Shown piece after piece: positions 1 through 8,868 of a stretch of 64,000 nt of DNA (within the stretch, counting starts at the first letter, position 1; the number at the start of each line of letters is the position of its first letter). The notes beneath the pieces are model-generated. The model was given only the letters and a program-made list of their open reading frames with translations. It was not told the origin of the DNA and ran no database searches. Source of the stretch: Clostridiales bacterium (GTDB lineage Bacteria; Bacillota; Clostridia; Saccharofermentanales; DTU023); assembly GCA_004556925.1 (NCBI GenBank), contig SFFI01000002.1, positions 62,001 through 126,000 of the forward strand, in the 5' to 3' direction. A program made the position numbers and the translations under genes.

Positions 1-654
1 AAACATGATGCCAATTTTTTCCCGCAATTGGTTGATAAAGATGACTGCCGTCTCAGATTTGCCTAGGACCGCGGCAAGTTTTCGGAGGGCTTGAGACATC
101 AGTCTCGCCTGCTGACCAGGTAAAGAATCACCCATTTCCCCATCAATCTCTGCTTTAGGAACTAAGGCTGCAACAGAGTCGACAACAATAAGGTCTACCG
201 CGCCTGACCGCGCTAAAGCTTCTGTAATTTCCAGGGCCTGCTCTCCGTTATCTGGCTGGGATACAATGAGACTATCCAGGTCGACCCCAATTCTTTCCGC
301 ATAGGTGGGATCAAGGGCGTGTTCAGCATCAATGAATGCGGCAATTCCACCCTCTTTTTGTGCCTCAGCGATCACATGCAGGGCAAGCGTAGTCTTACCA
401 GAAGATTCCGGACCATAAATTTCTGTGACGCGGCCGCGTGGAATGCCCCCAATGCCCAGAGCCACATCCAGGGACAAGGCTCCGGTAGAGATGGCAGCAA
501 TCCGTTCACGATGCTCATCACCCAAGATCTGGATAGCTCCTTTGCCGAATTGTTTTTCTATTTGATTTAAGGCAAGATCCAGGGCCGCTTTTCTCGCTTC
601 GGAACTAACAGGTTCTACTTGTTGGGAGGATTTTCCCCCGCGTTTTTTAGCCAT
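1..654 (-). CDS. recA: RecA recombinase (C-terminal part cut by window edge)
   Basis: ATP-dependent strand-exchange protein for homologous recombination and for triggering LexA cleavage. The 218 residues present run from the start codon to the window edge. They show the Walker A motif GPESSGKTT, the AEHALD segment, the Walker B region VDLIVVDSVAALVP and the NQLREKIG loop typical of RecA. The ATG at 654 follows GAGAGGATCTT, a good ribosome site. A strong promoter lies at 687-715, so the gene is probably transcribed on its own as well as from the upstream cinA. No Clostridia/Bacillus-type LexA box (CGAAC-N4-GTTCG) was seen in the upstream gap. Identification is certain; only the 3' end is missing. 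Confidence 0.98.
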   Translation of the reverse strand, partial: MAKKRGGKSSQQVEPVSSEARKAALDLALNQIEKQFGKGAIQILGDEHRERIAAISTGALSLDVALGIGGIPRGRVTEIYGPESSGKTTLALHVIAEAQKEGGIAAFIDAEHALDPTYAERIGVDLDSLIVSQPDNGEQALEITEALARSGAVDLIVVDSVAALVPKAEIDGEMGDSLPGQQARLMSQALRKLAAVLGKSETAVIFINQLREKIGIMF

Positions 655-686
655 ATAAGATCCTCTCTTTCATTTAAGGCACTAAA

Positions 687-715
687 ATTATAATCAAGGC
701 CTTCCGCAAGTGCAA
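687..715 (-). promoter_or_regulatory. SigmaA-type promoter of recA
   Basis: On the minus strand TTGCAC (710-715) and a consensus TATAAT (687-692) are separated by exactly 17 bp. Transcription would begin about 25 bases before the recA start codon. This is a sequence match only. Confidence 0.75.
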
Positions 716-758
716 GGACTTTCATGCGACAAAGGTCGACATTCACTGTCTATTTCAC

Positions 759-1286
759 CTAAACAGATTCTAAGCTATTTAAGGCCCTAGTCAAAAGCTC
801 TTGACATGCATCTGCTTGTACCTGCTTGCGATCTCCCGCGAAGTGCTTCGTCCAGGTACATAAATGGCCTCTATAAAGGAGGCCAAAGCACACCGTCCCG
901 ACAGGCAGAAGTTCGGTCCCTCCACCTGGCCCCGCCAATCCCGTAACCGACAAGGCTAAGTCTGGATTGAGGCAGGCCTGAAGGCCCTGGACCATCTCTT
1001 TTGCTACTTCCTCGCTCACGACCCCGTAGCTTTTGAGGCTTTGGCTAGTGACACCCAGCAGCCTCTGCTTGACTTCCTCAGTATAGGTAACTAGGCCACC
1101 AAGGAGTGCCTTTGACGCCCCGGGTATACGGCCTAGAGTGGCTACGATTAGACCAGCTGTACACGATTCCGCCGTAGCCAGGCTTTCCTCACGCTGGCTA
1201 AGCAGGGAGAGGACCTGGCGAGCCAGGTCCTCTGCATTCTCTAAAGTTTGGTCTGGTCTATTAAAGGGCTGGTTATTGGATGGCAT
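759..1286 (-). CDS. pncC: CinA C-terminal-type nicotinamide-nucleotide amidohydrolase
   Basis: Single-domain CinA family protein of 175 residues, lacking the N-terminal MoCF domain of full-length CinA. The family deamidates NMN to NaMN in pyridine-nucleotide recycling. It shows the family motif ATAESCTAG near residue 40 (nucleophilic Ser) and the VTGLAGPGGGTE segment that shapes the active site. The start overlaps the end of folD by 14 bp, implying translational coupling, and recA follows 104 bp later. The cinA-recA neighbourhood is common in Gram-positive bacteria. Activity as NMN deamidase is inferred from family membership. Confidence 0.9.
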   Translation of the reverse strand: MPSNNQPFNRPDQTLENAEDLARQVLSLLSQREESLATAESCTAGLIVATLGRIPGASKALLGGLVTYTEEVKQRLLGVTSQSLKSYGVVSEEVAKEMVQGLQACLNPDLALSVTGLAGPGGGTELLPVGTVCFGLLYRGHLCTWTKHFAGDRKQVQADACQELLTRALNSLESV

Positions 1287-2124
1287 GCTCTTTGTAAGCG
1301 GCTAGGGTTGCCTGAAGCAGGACAGCGTTCGTAACCGTACCCACTCCGCCAGGAACAGGCGTAAGGGCCTTGACCTTGCCTTCAACCTCATCAAAGTTAA
1401 CATCGCCACAGAGTTTGCCGTCTTCGTCTAAATTGATGGCAACATCAATAATAATCTGATCGGGGTTCGTATAGCTGGAGTCAACCATTTTAGCCCTGCC
1501 TACAGCGCAGACTAAAATATCTGCTTGACGGGCCAGACCTGGCAGGTCCTGAGACCGTGAGTGACACATGGTTACGGTGCAGTTATCTTTTTGCAGCAGA
1601 ATGGAAACCGGCTTGCCAACCACATTGGACCGGCCGATAACAACGGCATGCTTGCCTTCTAGGGGCACATTCATGGCGTGCAGAATTTCCATAACCGCCT
1701 GGGGCGTGCAGGGAACGAAGCCCTTGTCACCCACGAAGAGTTTACCGGCGTTCACCACAGTGACTCCCTCAACGTCCTTAGCAAAAGCTATCTTTTCTGT
1801 AACCGTTTTAACGTCAATATGCTTGGGCATCGGCATTTGCAGGATAATACCATCTACCGTGTCATCTTCATTCAGCTTTTCGATCTCGGCTAAAACCTGG
1901 TCCTGGGTAAGATCTAAATCCAGCTGATGAATGGTGCAGATAAAACCTACCTTTTCCCCCGCTTTTTTAATATTACGAACATAGGTGCCAGAGGCAGGAT
2001 CATCATTCATACGCACGATAGCCAAGCCGGGAAGGCGTTTACCTTCTGCCTTAAGCTTATCTACTTCTTGAGAAACATGAGCCTTCATCTCATCTGCAAT
2101 GGGTTTACCTTTGATAATTTCCAT
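1273..2124 (-). CDS. folD: Bifunctional methylenetetrahydrofolate dehydrogenase/cyclohydrolase
   Basis: Interconverts 5,10-methylene-THF and 10-formyl-THF in cytosolic one-carbon metabolism. The protein has the FolD signatures: a YVRNIKKAGEKVGF segment with the catalytic Lys, the DGIILQMPMPKH loop, the Rossmann segment VVIGRSNVVGKP and the C-terminal PVPGGVGTVTNAVL. The ATG at 2124 was chosen because AAAGAGGA lies six bases upstream and the resulting 283 residues match the family length. A longer frame starting at 2166 adds 14 residues with no family resemblance. It overlaps pncC by 14 bp. Confidence 0.96.
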   Translation of the reverse strand: MEIIKGKPIADEMKAHVSQEVDKLKAEGKRLPGLAIVRMNDDPASGTYVRNIKKAGEKVGFICTIHQLDLDLTQDQVLAEIEKLNEDDTVDGIILQMPMPKHIDVKTVTEKIAFAKDVEGVTVVNAGKLFVGDKGFVPCTPQAVMEILHAMNVPLEGKHAVVIGRSNVVGKPVSILLQKDNCTVTMCHSRSQDLPGLARQADILVCAVGRAKMVDSSYTNPDQIIIDVAINLDEDGKLCGDVNFDEVEGKVKALTPVPGGVGTVTNAVLLQATLAAYKEHAIQ

Positions 2125-2142
2125 ATTTTCCTCTTTCTTGCG

Positions 2143-2176
2143 CAGCCGGAGCAAGTTTGGTGACAAGATCCGGCTG
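2143..2176 (-). repeat. Intercistronic inverted repeat between ftsK and folD
   Basis: Perfect 8-bp arms CAGCCGGA and TCCGGCTG are separated by 18 bases, just upstream of the folD ribosome site. There is no U tract, so it looks like an RNA-processing or stabilising hairpin rather than a terminator. Confidence 0.4.
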
Positions 2177-2215
2177 GGTATTAATAAGGGCTTAGCAGCA
2201 AGAGCTGTCCCTTGA

Positions 2216-4975
2216 TTAGCTATTTAACTCGATAATTTCCTGTGCTTCATCCTTACTAATTGTAAGTTTACGCGGTTTGCTTCCCTCAAAGGGTCCAATC
2301 CAGCCCCTTTCATGCATGGTATCGACCATGCGGGCAGCTCGGGGATAACCTACGTTCAGCCTCCGCTGCAAGAGGGAAACCGAAGCATAATCACTTTCCA
2401 CCACCGTACGTAGCGCCTCATACAGCAGGTCATCTTCCTCATCTTCGTCGCCCGAGGCAGTTCCAGGCTTCAGTTGAGGATTACCGACATTTTCCAAGTC
2501 CTTTCTCAGCTCTTCGTTATAGTCTGTGCTATAAAGGCCCTTCAGATAAGAGACAACACGCTCGACTTCCGCATCTGTCACAAAGGCACCCTGACCTCGC
2601 AGGGGCTTAGAAGCAGATTGAGGGTAATAGAGCATATCACCCTTGCCGAGAAGCTTTTCAGCCCCTCCCATATCAAGAATGGTCCGAGAGTCTACTTGCG
2701 AGGCTACCGCAAAGGAGATCCGCGACGGTATATTGGCCTTAATGACACCTGTAATGACATCTACCGAAGGCCTTTGGGTCGCGATAATTAAGTGAATACC
2801 TGCCGCCCTGGCCATAGAGGTTAAGCGAGCAATGGCATCTTCTACTTCAGTTGGGGTGGTGGCCATAAGATCGGAGAGCTCATCTATCACTAAGAGGATA
2901 TAAGGCAGGTGTTCTCCATCCTCCACGGCCCCTTGATGGACAAGTTCATTGTAGGCCTTAAAGTCCCGCACAGAATTGTCCGCGAATAAACGGTAGCGTC
3001 TCTCCATCTCCTTAACTGCCCACTCTAAAACGCCATAGGCTTTTTTAGGATCGGTCACTACGGGAGTCTCTAGGTGAGGGATGCCATTATAAACCGAGAG
3101 TTCAACCACTTTGGGGTCAATCATGACCAAACGCAGGTCACGTGGCGAGGCCTTATAGAGCAGAGAGATCAAAATAGAGTTAATACAGACAGATTTACCT
3201 GAACCTGTCGCACCTGCAATGAGGAGGTGGGGCATGGAAGATAGGTCGCAAAGGATCGGGTCGCCCTGAATATTACGTCCGAGTGCAGCAGTAATCAAAC
3301 TCTTACCATGCTCGAACTCCTTGCTTTCCAGAATATTGCGCAGGCGTACAGCCTGCGTTTTCTTGTTGGGGATCTCAATACCCACTGCGGATTTACCGGG
3401 TATAGGCGCTTCAATACGCACAGAAGAAGCAGCCAAGGCCAAGGCAATGTCATCCGAAAGATTAACAATGCGGGAAACTTTTACGCCAGGGCCTGGTTTC
3501 ACTTCAAACCGTGAGATTGTGGGCCCAGTCATAAAGTTCACCACCTTGGCTTGAACGCCAAAATCCTGCAAGGTGGTCTCCAGCTTGGCTCCCAACAGGC
3601 GAATTTCTTCTTTATTTTCTGACTCTCCCTCATGTTCGTCCGCAATTAAGAGGTCACTTGATGGGGGCAAGTATTTAGAAAAAATATTGGTTTGGCCTGC
3701 CTTGAACTTAAGGGTTTTCTTCCCTGCCGCCTTGTCAGAAGACCGGTCTTCCCAGTCTTCCCTGCCATCGTCACCCAAGTTGTCTTTGCCTTCCTGGATG
3801 CGAGAAGCAATCTCTGCTAAATCCTCTTTCGGAGCGCCTGAAGTTTGAGCTTCAGCCAGGCCGGGACCAGGTCGGATCGCTTGCTGGCTGTTAACGGTTT
3901 CCGCGAGATTTTCCGCATACATGAGGTACTCATTTTTAAGGGGAATAAAAGCTGCACGAATATTGGCCTCTTGAGAGTCTACTTGAGCAGCAGGGCTAGA
4001 CAAATCTTGCTCCACTTCATTGGGCAACTGAGGGCCAGCTTTACCCGGTTGGGGCTGCAGAGGATAAGATAAAGAGGGAGGATTGCCAAAATCATCCTTG
4101 AGCCAGTTACCTTCGGGAAAATCAAAAGAGAACTTAGGCGGTGCAGGTCTAGGGGCCGGTGCTTTTGGCCCGCCCACTGGGGGAAGGTCATCCATCTGGT
4201 CAAAGTCTGAGCCCGGCCCATAAATCAGTTTATGTTCATGATCTGTTTTGTCATCACGCATATTTTTTCTTTTCTCCAGTACATCTTTACCCCATTTGCC
4301 CAAAATCCGTCGAGCCTTGCTTACGCCATTGGCTGTCTTGAGGAAGGTCTGTCGCCAAGACACACCAAAGATCAGAATAGCCAGAGCTAGAAGCATGGGA
4401 ATCAGAATAATAAAGCTGCCGGTTTTACCTACCAAGCTAATAAGGCCTACCGCAAGAAGGTTCCCAATTAAACCACCTGACCACCAGGCTCCCTGGGAAA
4501 CAAGACCCGGTTTGCCGCCAGACTGCCAGTAAAGCTTCACTGCTTCCCAAGCCGAATGTCTGCCCTCCTTCAAGCTAGCGGATTCAACCAAGGAGAGGTC
4601 TATAGTCATTACCGACAGCAAGCCAATACTTAGGATAAGGAATATCAACAAATAAAAGCTTATCTGTCTCCGATAGGGTCCCGTCTTTTGCAGGTAAGCT
4701 GCCCCGGCCAAGAACACAAACAACAAGGGCAAGGCCAAACTGAAGGTCCCCACCAAGCCTTGGGTAACGCTGGAAAATCCTCTCCCTAGAGCCCCCGTAA
4801 GACTTTGCGGAGCCCAGGTAAGAAAACCGAGGAGGAGAGCAAAACCTAGCAATAGAATCGCTAAGAGCTCAGAATTTTTATCTTTCGCTTCACCTTGCGC
4901 GTTCTGATCCTGTAGGGATTCGTCTTCAGGAAAAGTTGCCTGTTCCAGTTCTTGCTGAGCCTTAGCTTTAGGCAC
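2216..4975 (-). CDS. ftsK: FtsK/SpoIIIE-family DNA translocase
   Basis: Membrane-anchored hexameric DNA pump that clears chromosomal DNA from the division septum. Several hydrophobic segments lie in the first ~220 residues, followed by a Pro/Gln-rich linker and then the motor with Walker A GATGSGKS (Lys about residue 594) and the VIDELSDLM Walker B region. A C-terminal winged-helix gamma domain (SVSLLQRRLNVGYPRAARMVD) reads polarity sequences. The GTG at 4975 is preferred over an ATG at 5008: AAGGAGGGAGG sits directly before it and it overlaps the upstream stop by only 8 bp. That gives 919 residues. FtsK versus SpoIIIE cannot be separated from sequence alone. Confidence 0.95.
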   Translation of the reverse strand: MPKAKAQQELEQATFPEDESLQDQNAQGEAKDKNSELLAILLLGFALLLGFLTWAPQSLTGALGRGFSSVTQGLVGTFSLALPLLFVFLAGAAYLQKTGPYRRQISFYLLIFLILSIGLLSVMTIDLSLVESASLKEGRHSAWEAVKLYWQSGGKPGLVSQGAWWSGGLIGNLLAVGLISLVGKTGSFIILIPMLLALAILIFGVSWRQTFLKTANGVSKARRILGKWGKDVLEKRKNMRDDKTDHEHKLIYGPGSDFDQMDDLPPVGGPKAPAPRPAPPKFSFDFPEGNWLKDDFGNPPSLSYPLQPQPGKAGPQLPNEVEQDLSSPAAQVDSQEANIRAAFIPLKNEYLMYAENLAETVNSQQAIRPGPGLAEAQTSGAPKEDLAEIASRIQEGKDNLGDDGREDWEDRSSDKAAGKKTLKFKAGQTNIFSKYLPPSSDLLIADEHEGESENKEEIRLLGAKLETTLQDFGVQAKVVNFMTGPTISRFEVKPGPGVKVSRIVNLSDDIALALAASSVRIEAPIPGKSAVGIEIPNKKTQAVRLRNILESKEFEHGKSLITAALGRNIQGDPILCDLSSMPHLLIAGATGSGKSVCINSILISLLYKASPRDLRLVMIDPKVVELSVYNGIPHLETPVVTDPKKAYGVLEWAVKEMERRYRLFADNSVRDFKAYNELVHQGAVEDGEHLPYILLVIDELSDLMATTPTEVEDAIARLTSMARAAGIHLIIATQRPSVDVITGVIKANIPSRISFAVASQVDSRTILDMGGAEKLLGKGDMLYYPQSASKPLRGQGAFVTDAEVERVVSYLKGLYSTDYNEELRKDLENVGNPQLKPGTASGDEDEEDDLLYEALRTVVESDYASVSLLQRRLNVGYPRAARMVDTMHERGWIGPFEGSKPRKLTISKDEAQEIIELNS

Positions 4976-6122
4976 CTGAGCCTCCCTCCTTCTTGCTGAG
5001 CCAATCACGGGCTAAGCAAAGTCCTATGATCGTCTTGGCATCGTGAATCTTTAAGTTCCTACAATCATCTAGGGCTTGCTCAAAAGGCATTAGAGTTAGG
5101 TTGAGATACTCATCTGGGTCGAGCTTCTGCTTACCAGGGCGCAGGTCATCCGCCAGGTATACGTGGATCACTTCATCCGTATATCCTGGAGAAACAAAAA
5201 ATTCACCCAACTGATGCCAACGACCAGCCTGGTAGCCTGTTTCTTCTTCTAATTCACGCTTGGCGGCCGCCAAGGGATCTTCATTGATTTCCAAACAGCC
5301 TGCAGGAATCTCCCAAAGCACTTGGGAAGCAGCCAGGCGAAATTGGCTCACCAGGAGAAGCTCTCGGCTAGGGGTAAGCGCGACTATTCCTACGCCGCCC
5401 CCATGATGGACGACTTCTCTCCAGGCTTCATGCCCAGACGCCGTCTGGATCTTGTAATGGTGAAAATCCAAGATACGTCCTTGAAAAATACTTTGGTCTT
5501 CAATGATTTCCTCATGTAGCTGGTCAAAATGCTGTGCTTGGGGCGGGGGCAAGATCCTTGTTTTTAAAGTCTTTTCTGTGTCAGCTTGCTGGGCTTTCAC
5601 ATCTGAGACCTCAGTGGTTTTAAAATCTTGAGCAAGCTCAGGTAAAACCTCTCCTGCGGGCTTGGGGCCCGAACTTCTTTGCGTTTTGATGAGCTGACGG
5701 GCTAGGGCATCACAGCGGTTATTATAGGGGTTGTCCGCATGGCCCTTAACCTTGTGCCAGGTGACATCGTGCTGGGCGGACAAACGCAAGAGTTCTTGCC
5801 ATAAGTCAATATTACTGACTGGATTACCTGCCGCATTCTGCCAACCCTTATTTTGCCAGTTCTTCAACCAGCCTTTATTAAAGCCCGAGACCAAATAGGC
5901 AGAATCCGAGAAAAGATCCACTGCGCAAGGCTGTTTCAAGGCTTTCAAGCCTTCGATAGCAGCCTGGAGCTCCATGCGATTATTGGTAGTTTCTTCTGCG
6001 AAGCCGGAAATTTCTTTCTCAATTTCTCCAAAAATTAAGATAGCCGCCCAGGCGCCTGGGCCGGGGTTGCCGGAACAGGCACCATCCGTATAGATTTTTA
6101 CTCGACTTTGCGTAGACTTCAT
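4968..6122 (-). CDS. RNase HI fused to a Nudix (ADP-ribose pyrophosphatase-like) hydrolase
   Basis: A 384-residue two-domain protein. Residues ~7-147 are RNase HI, with YTDGACSGNPGPG, NRMELQAAI, FSDSAYL and NRCDALAR supplying the D-E-D-D metal-binding set; this domain cuts RNA in RNA-DNA hybrids. A low-complexity linker (~148-205) follows. The rest is a Nudix domain with a complete box, GCLEINEDPLAAAKRELEEET, resembling NudF-type ADP-ribose hydrolases with the AGCLE entry and a downstream SPGYTDE. Translation starts after GGGAG and the 3' end overlaps ftsK. Both active sites look intact. The fusion is in one uninterrupted frame, so it is not a simple frameshift artefact. What links the two activities is unknown. 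Confidence 0.9.
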   Translation of the reverse strand: MKSTQSRVKIYTDGACSGNPGPGAWAAILIFGEIEKEISGFAEETTNNRMELQAAIEGLKALKQPCAVDLFSDSAYLVSGFNKGWLKNWQNKGWQNAAGNPVSNIDLWQELLRLSAQHDVTWHKVKGHADNPYNNRCDALARQLIKTQRSSGPKPAGEVLPELAQDFKTTEVSDVKAQQADTEKTLKTRILPPPQAQHFDQLHEEIIEDQSIFQGRILDFHHYKIQTASGHEAWREVVHHGGGVGIVALTPSRELLLVSQFRLAASQVLWEIPAGCLEINEDPLAAAKRELEEETGYQAGRWHQLGEFFVSPGYTDEVIHVYLADDLRPGKQKLDPDEYLNLTLMPFEQALDDCRNLKIHDAKTIIGLCLARDWLSKKEGGSGA

Positions 6123-6216
6123 AGCACTCCCTAGCAGCTTACCGCCATTTTTGGGCGCGGTCGCAAACTTTTGTAATTATAGCATAGCGGGGCTCCCCTC
6201 CTCTTGAAAGATGTAT

Positions 6217-6245
6217 TTGACTAAGTATTTTTTCCTTGCTAATAT
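6217..6245 (+). promoter_or_regulatory. Promoter of tRNA-Trp
   Basis: TTGACT (6217-6222) and TAATAT (6240-6245) are separated by 17 bp, about 19 bases before the mature tRNA 5' end. Good sigmaA match. Confidence 0.7.
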
Positions 6246-6263
6246 AAGTTGCGTTTTAGAGAT

Positions 6264-6338
6264 AGGGGAGTGGCTCAACGGTAGAGCAACGGTCTCCAAA
6301 ACCGTCGGTTGCGGGTTCAAATCCTGTCTCCCCTGCCA
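6264..6338 (+). tRNA. tRNA-Trp (anticodon CCA)
   Basis: The 7-bp acceptor AGGGGAG/CTCCCCT, a D-arm, the anticodon stem ACGGT/ACCGT with loop CTCCAAA, the T-arm GCGGGTTCAAATCCTGT, discriminator G and an encoded CCA are all visible. Anticodon CCA reads UGG. It is flanked by its own promoter and terminator. Confidence 0.97.
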
Positions 6339-6344
6339 ATGATA

Positions 6345-6374
6345 ATCCTGGCCTTAGTGGTCAGGATTTTTTTT
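6345..6374 (+). terminator. Rho-independent terminator of tRNA-Trp
   Basis: A 9-bp stem ATCCTGGCC/GGTCAGGAT (one G-T pair) with loop TTAGT is followed directly by eight T residues. Confidence 0.9.
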
Positions 6375-6471
6375 ACTCACTCGGTAGTTTTTGTTACCAG
6401 CTATTTTCTAAAATTCCCATATATGTTATTTTATTATTAGTTAGTTAATCATTAAGTAAAGGTAAACCTAG

Positions 6472-7056
6472 ATGTCGAAGTCACAAGATACAAAAGCCAA
6501 ATTAGCACAAGCATTAAAGAATCTCATGCTAGAAATGCCCTTTGACAAAATTTCTGTGACCAGAATTTGTGATGAGGCACAAGTCCACCGCAAAACTTTT
6601 TATTACCACTTCAAAGATAAATATGATCTAGTCAATTGGATTTATGATTCTGAGGTGGCAAAGTTTAGTTTAATCGATGCGGGGTCCCAGGATCCCGAAG
6701 CGGGATTGCACTACATCCAAGCAATTTGCCACTATCTTTACGACAACCGGGCCTTCTACCACAAAGCGTTACAGATCGAGGGACAAAACTCTTTTCTGGA
6801 CCACTTCTACAGCCTGACCCGCCCCATCGTGCGCGAAAGACTAGCTCAGCTCATGGGGAATAGCCAAATTGATGACTTTACCACAGACTTTTTTACAGAC
6901 GCTATTGTTGCGGCCCTAGAAAATTGGCTCCTCAGCAAGCAACCCATGCCAGCGGATGAATTTGTCCACCGTATCCTCAGCATTATCCATACCAGCGCTG
7001 AAACCATTACGGCCTTAGACCGCAAATACAGTGACGAACTCGCAGACCTGATTTAA
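6472..7056 (+). CDS. TetR/AcrR-family transcriptional regulator
   Basis: A 194-residue regulator. Residues ~5-60 form a TetR helix-turn-helix, with the segment FDKISVTRICDEAQVHRKTF followed by YYHFKDKYDLVNWIYD. The C-terminal half is helical ligand-binding/dimerisation sequence that resembles the DhaS-like subgroup more than drug-efflux repressors. The likely target is the radical SAM gene 269 bp downstream on the same strand, because a 15-bp perfect palindrome lies between them (7243-7257). The ligand is unknown. The ribosome site before the ATG is weak. Confidence 0.88.
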   Translation: MSKSQDTKAKLAQALKNLMLEMPFDKISVTRICDEAQVHRKTFYYHFKDKYDLVNWIYDSEVAKFSLIDAGSQDPEAGLHYIQAICHYLYDNRAFYHKALQIEGQNSFLDHFYSLTRPIVRERLAQLMGNSQIDDFTTDFFTDAIVAALENWLLSKQPMPADEFVHRILSIIHTSAETITALDRKYSDELADLI

Positions 7057-7242
7057 AAAGCCTGTCTACATTCTTTTGTCCATTTTATTATTTTTGGCTA
7101 AGATCATGGGGGCTCCCCTCCTAATGCGTAACACTTTTTCCTAATTGACTAGGAAAACCTTTAGACATTTAAGTGCAATTTACTTAGAATTAAGCTTAAT
7201 GTTCCTTGTTTGTGCATACTTGCTGGAGGTCCAAAGCTTCCA

Positions 7243-7257
7243 AACTCTACTAGAGTT
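7243..7257. promoter_or_regulatory. Candidate TetR-family operator (palindrome)
   Basis: AACTCTA-C-TAGAGTT is a perfect 7-bp inverted repeat around one central base. It lies 68 bp before the radical SAM start and 186 bp after the regulator gene. Its length and symmetry fit a TetR dimer site, but there is no direct proof. Confidence 0.45.
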
Positions 7258-7324
7258 GCGTTATGATGATTACAAGGATCTAAGAAAGGAGTGGGGTTTG
7301 CCACATCTCCTAGCTTTGTAGCTG

Positions 7325-8836
7325 ATGTTCCTCACAATCCTGGCAAACCTAAAACAGTTAATGAGCAATATTCGTGAAAAGGTCGAAATAAAACTTGTCT
7401 CCAAAGCGGTCAACCACACGCTTAATGTCCTCAAAGAAGACGATCCGAGACCGGGCCTCAGAAAGCTTCTCAACGTTTTCTGGCGCTTTACTGGTAACAC
7501 CTATCAAGATTCAACCTATGACACTTTAAAAGCTGCTATTGATAACCCGAAAAATGACCGTTGGGTCCGTCTCATGCAAAGAGGCGCCCGAGATATCGAC
7601 CACAATATTCTCTATAAGAACTTCATGAATCTTGGTTATTATGGGTCCGCTCGTGGTATTCAAAAGAATAACCGGATCAGCGAAGAAAATGACTGCAACG
7701 TCCCTAATATTATCCTCTTTGACCCCACCACAGCCTGTAACATGCATTGCAAAGGTTGCTGGTCTGCAGAATATGGCCACAAATGGAACATGTCCTATGA
7801 GACCATGCACAAGATCGTCAAAGAAGGAATTGATGTGGGTTGCTACATCTACTTCATGACTGGCGGCGAACCCCTAGTCAAGAAAAAAGAAATCCTACGC
7901 CTGGCTGAAGAATTCCCCCAAGCAGCCTTCCATATTTACACCAACGCTACCCTGATTGACGAAGAATTCTGCCAAGAAGTCAAACGCCTGGGTAACCTAT
8001 CTTTTGCCGTATCTATTGAGGGCTTTGAGGATATGAACGACTCCCGCCGCGGCGAGGGTTCCTACCAACGGATTATTGAATCCTTAAAGCTGATGAAGAA
8101 AAACAAGCTGGGTTATGCGGCTTCCATCTGCTACACCTCTGCTAACTATAAGATCGTAACCTCAGACGAATTCTTAAAATTCCTCATTGATTTAGGTGTC
8201 GTCCATGTTTGGTACTTCCACTATATGCCAGTTGGGGTAAACGCAGCGCCCGAACTTATGCCCACAGCCGAGCAGCGCGAATATATGATTAAGCGTGTCC
8301 GCTACCTGCGTAGCCCAGAGTGTGACCTGGATATCTTTGTTGCAGACTTCCAGAACGATGGTGAATTTGTGGGCGGCTGTATTGCAGGCGGACGAAACTA
8401 TATCCACATCAATGCGAAGGGTGATATTGAGCCTTGTGTCTTTATCCACTACTCCAATTCCAACATCAATGACACCAGCTTGATGGAAGCGATGAAAGCG
8501 CCTCTCATGATGGCCTATCACGATAACCAGCCCTTCAACGGAAACCACTTCCGCCCCTGCCCCATGCTAGAGAATCCAGACCTTCTCCCCCGTTTGGTCA
8601 AAGAGTCCGGCGCAATTTCGACAGACTACATTGCCCCAGAAAGTCCGGAAGAATTAAGAGCCAAAACGGCTCCCTATGCCGAACAATGGACAGAGAAAGC
8701 CGATGAAATGTGGGAAGAGTTTGGTAAACGTCAAAATATTGCCGACCGTCCTGATTACCAAGAACTCGTAGCAGAACAAAAACAGCAACAGGAAGACTTA
8801 AAAGACGAACTGGCTAAGCTCAACTTACATCCCTAA
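7325..8836 (+). CDS. Radical SAM enzyme with C-terminal cysteine region, function unknown
   Basis: Up to 503 residues. After ~130 residues with no recognised domain comes the [4Fe-4S]-SAM motif CNMHCKGC (Cys138, 142 and 145), the MTGGEPL glycine-rich SAM loop, and a TIM-barrel-like core. Later cysteines (CIAGGRNY, IEPCVFIHYS, FRPCPML) sit where SPASM-like or auxiliary cluster ligands are found. The C-terminal ~70 residues are charged and helical. Either the ATG at 7325, which has an in-frame stop two codons upstream, or the one at 7361 may be the start; neither has a clear ribosome site. No peptide precursor was seen nearby, so a peptide-modifying role is not supported. Paired with the TetR gene upstream. 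Confidence 0.85.
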   Translation: MFLTILANLKQLMSNIREKVEIKLVSKAVNHTLNVLKEDDPRPGLRKLLNVFWRFTGNTYQDSTYDTLKAAIDNPKNDRWVRLMQRGARDIDHNILYKNFMNLGYYGSARGIQKNNRISEENDCNVPNIILFDPTTACNMHCKGCWSAEYGHKWNMSYETMHKIVKEGIDVGCYIYFMTGGEPLVKKKEILRLAEEFPQAAFHIYTNATLIDEEFCQEVKRLGNLSFAVSIEGFEDMNDSRRGEGSYQRIIESLKLMKKNKLGYAASICYTSANYKIVTSDEFLKFLIDLGVVHVWYFHYMPVGVNAAPELMPTAEQREYMIKRVRYLRSPECDLDIFVADFQNDGEFVGGCIAGGRNYIHINAKGDIEPCVFIHYSNSNINDTSLMEAMKAPLMMAYHDNQPFNGNHFRPCPMLENPDLLPRLVKESGAISTDYIAPESPEELRAKTAPYAEQWTEKADEMWEEFGKRQNIADRPDYQELVAEQKQQQEDLKDELAKLNLHP

Positions 8837-8868
8837 GTTAAAAGCTTAACCAATCTGCATCATTAGTT

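Noticed and set aside
1927..2163. Plus-strand open frame opposite folD
   Set aside because: Lies wholly antisense to folD, whose motifs and ribosome site are clear; codon pattern follows the folD frame.
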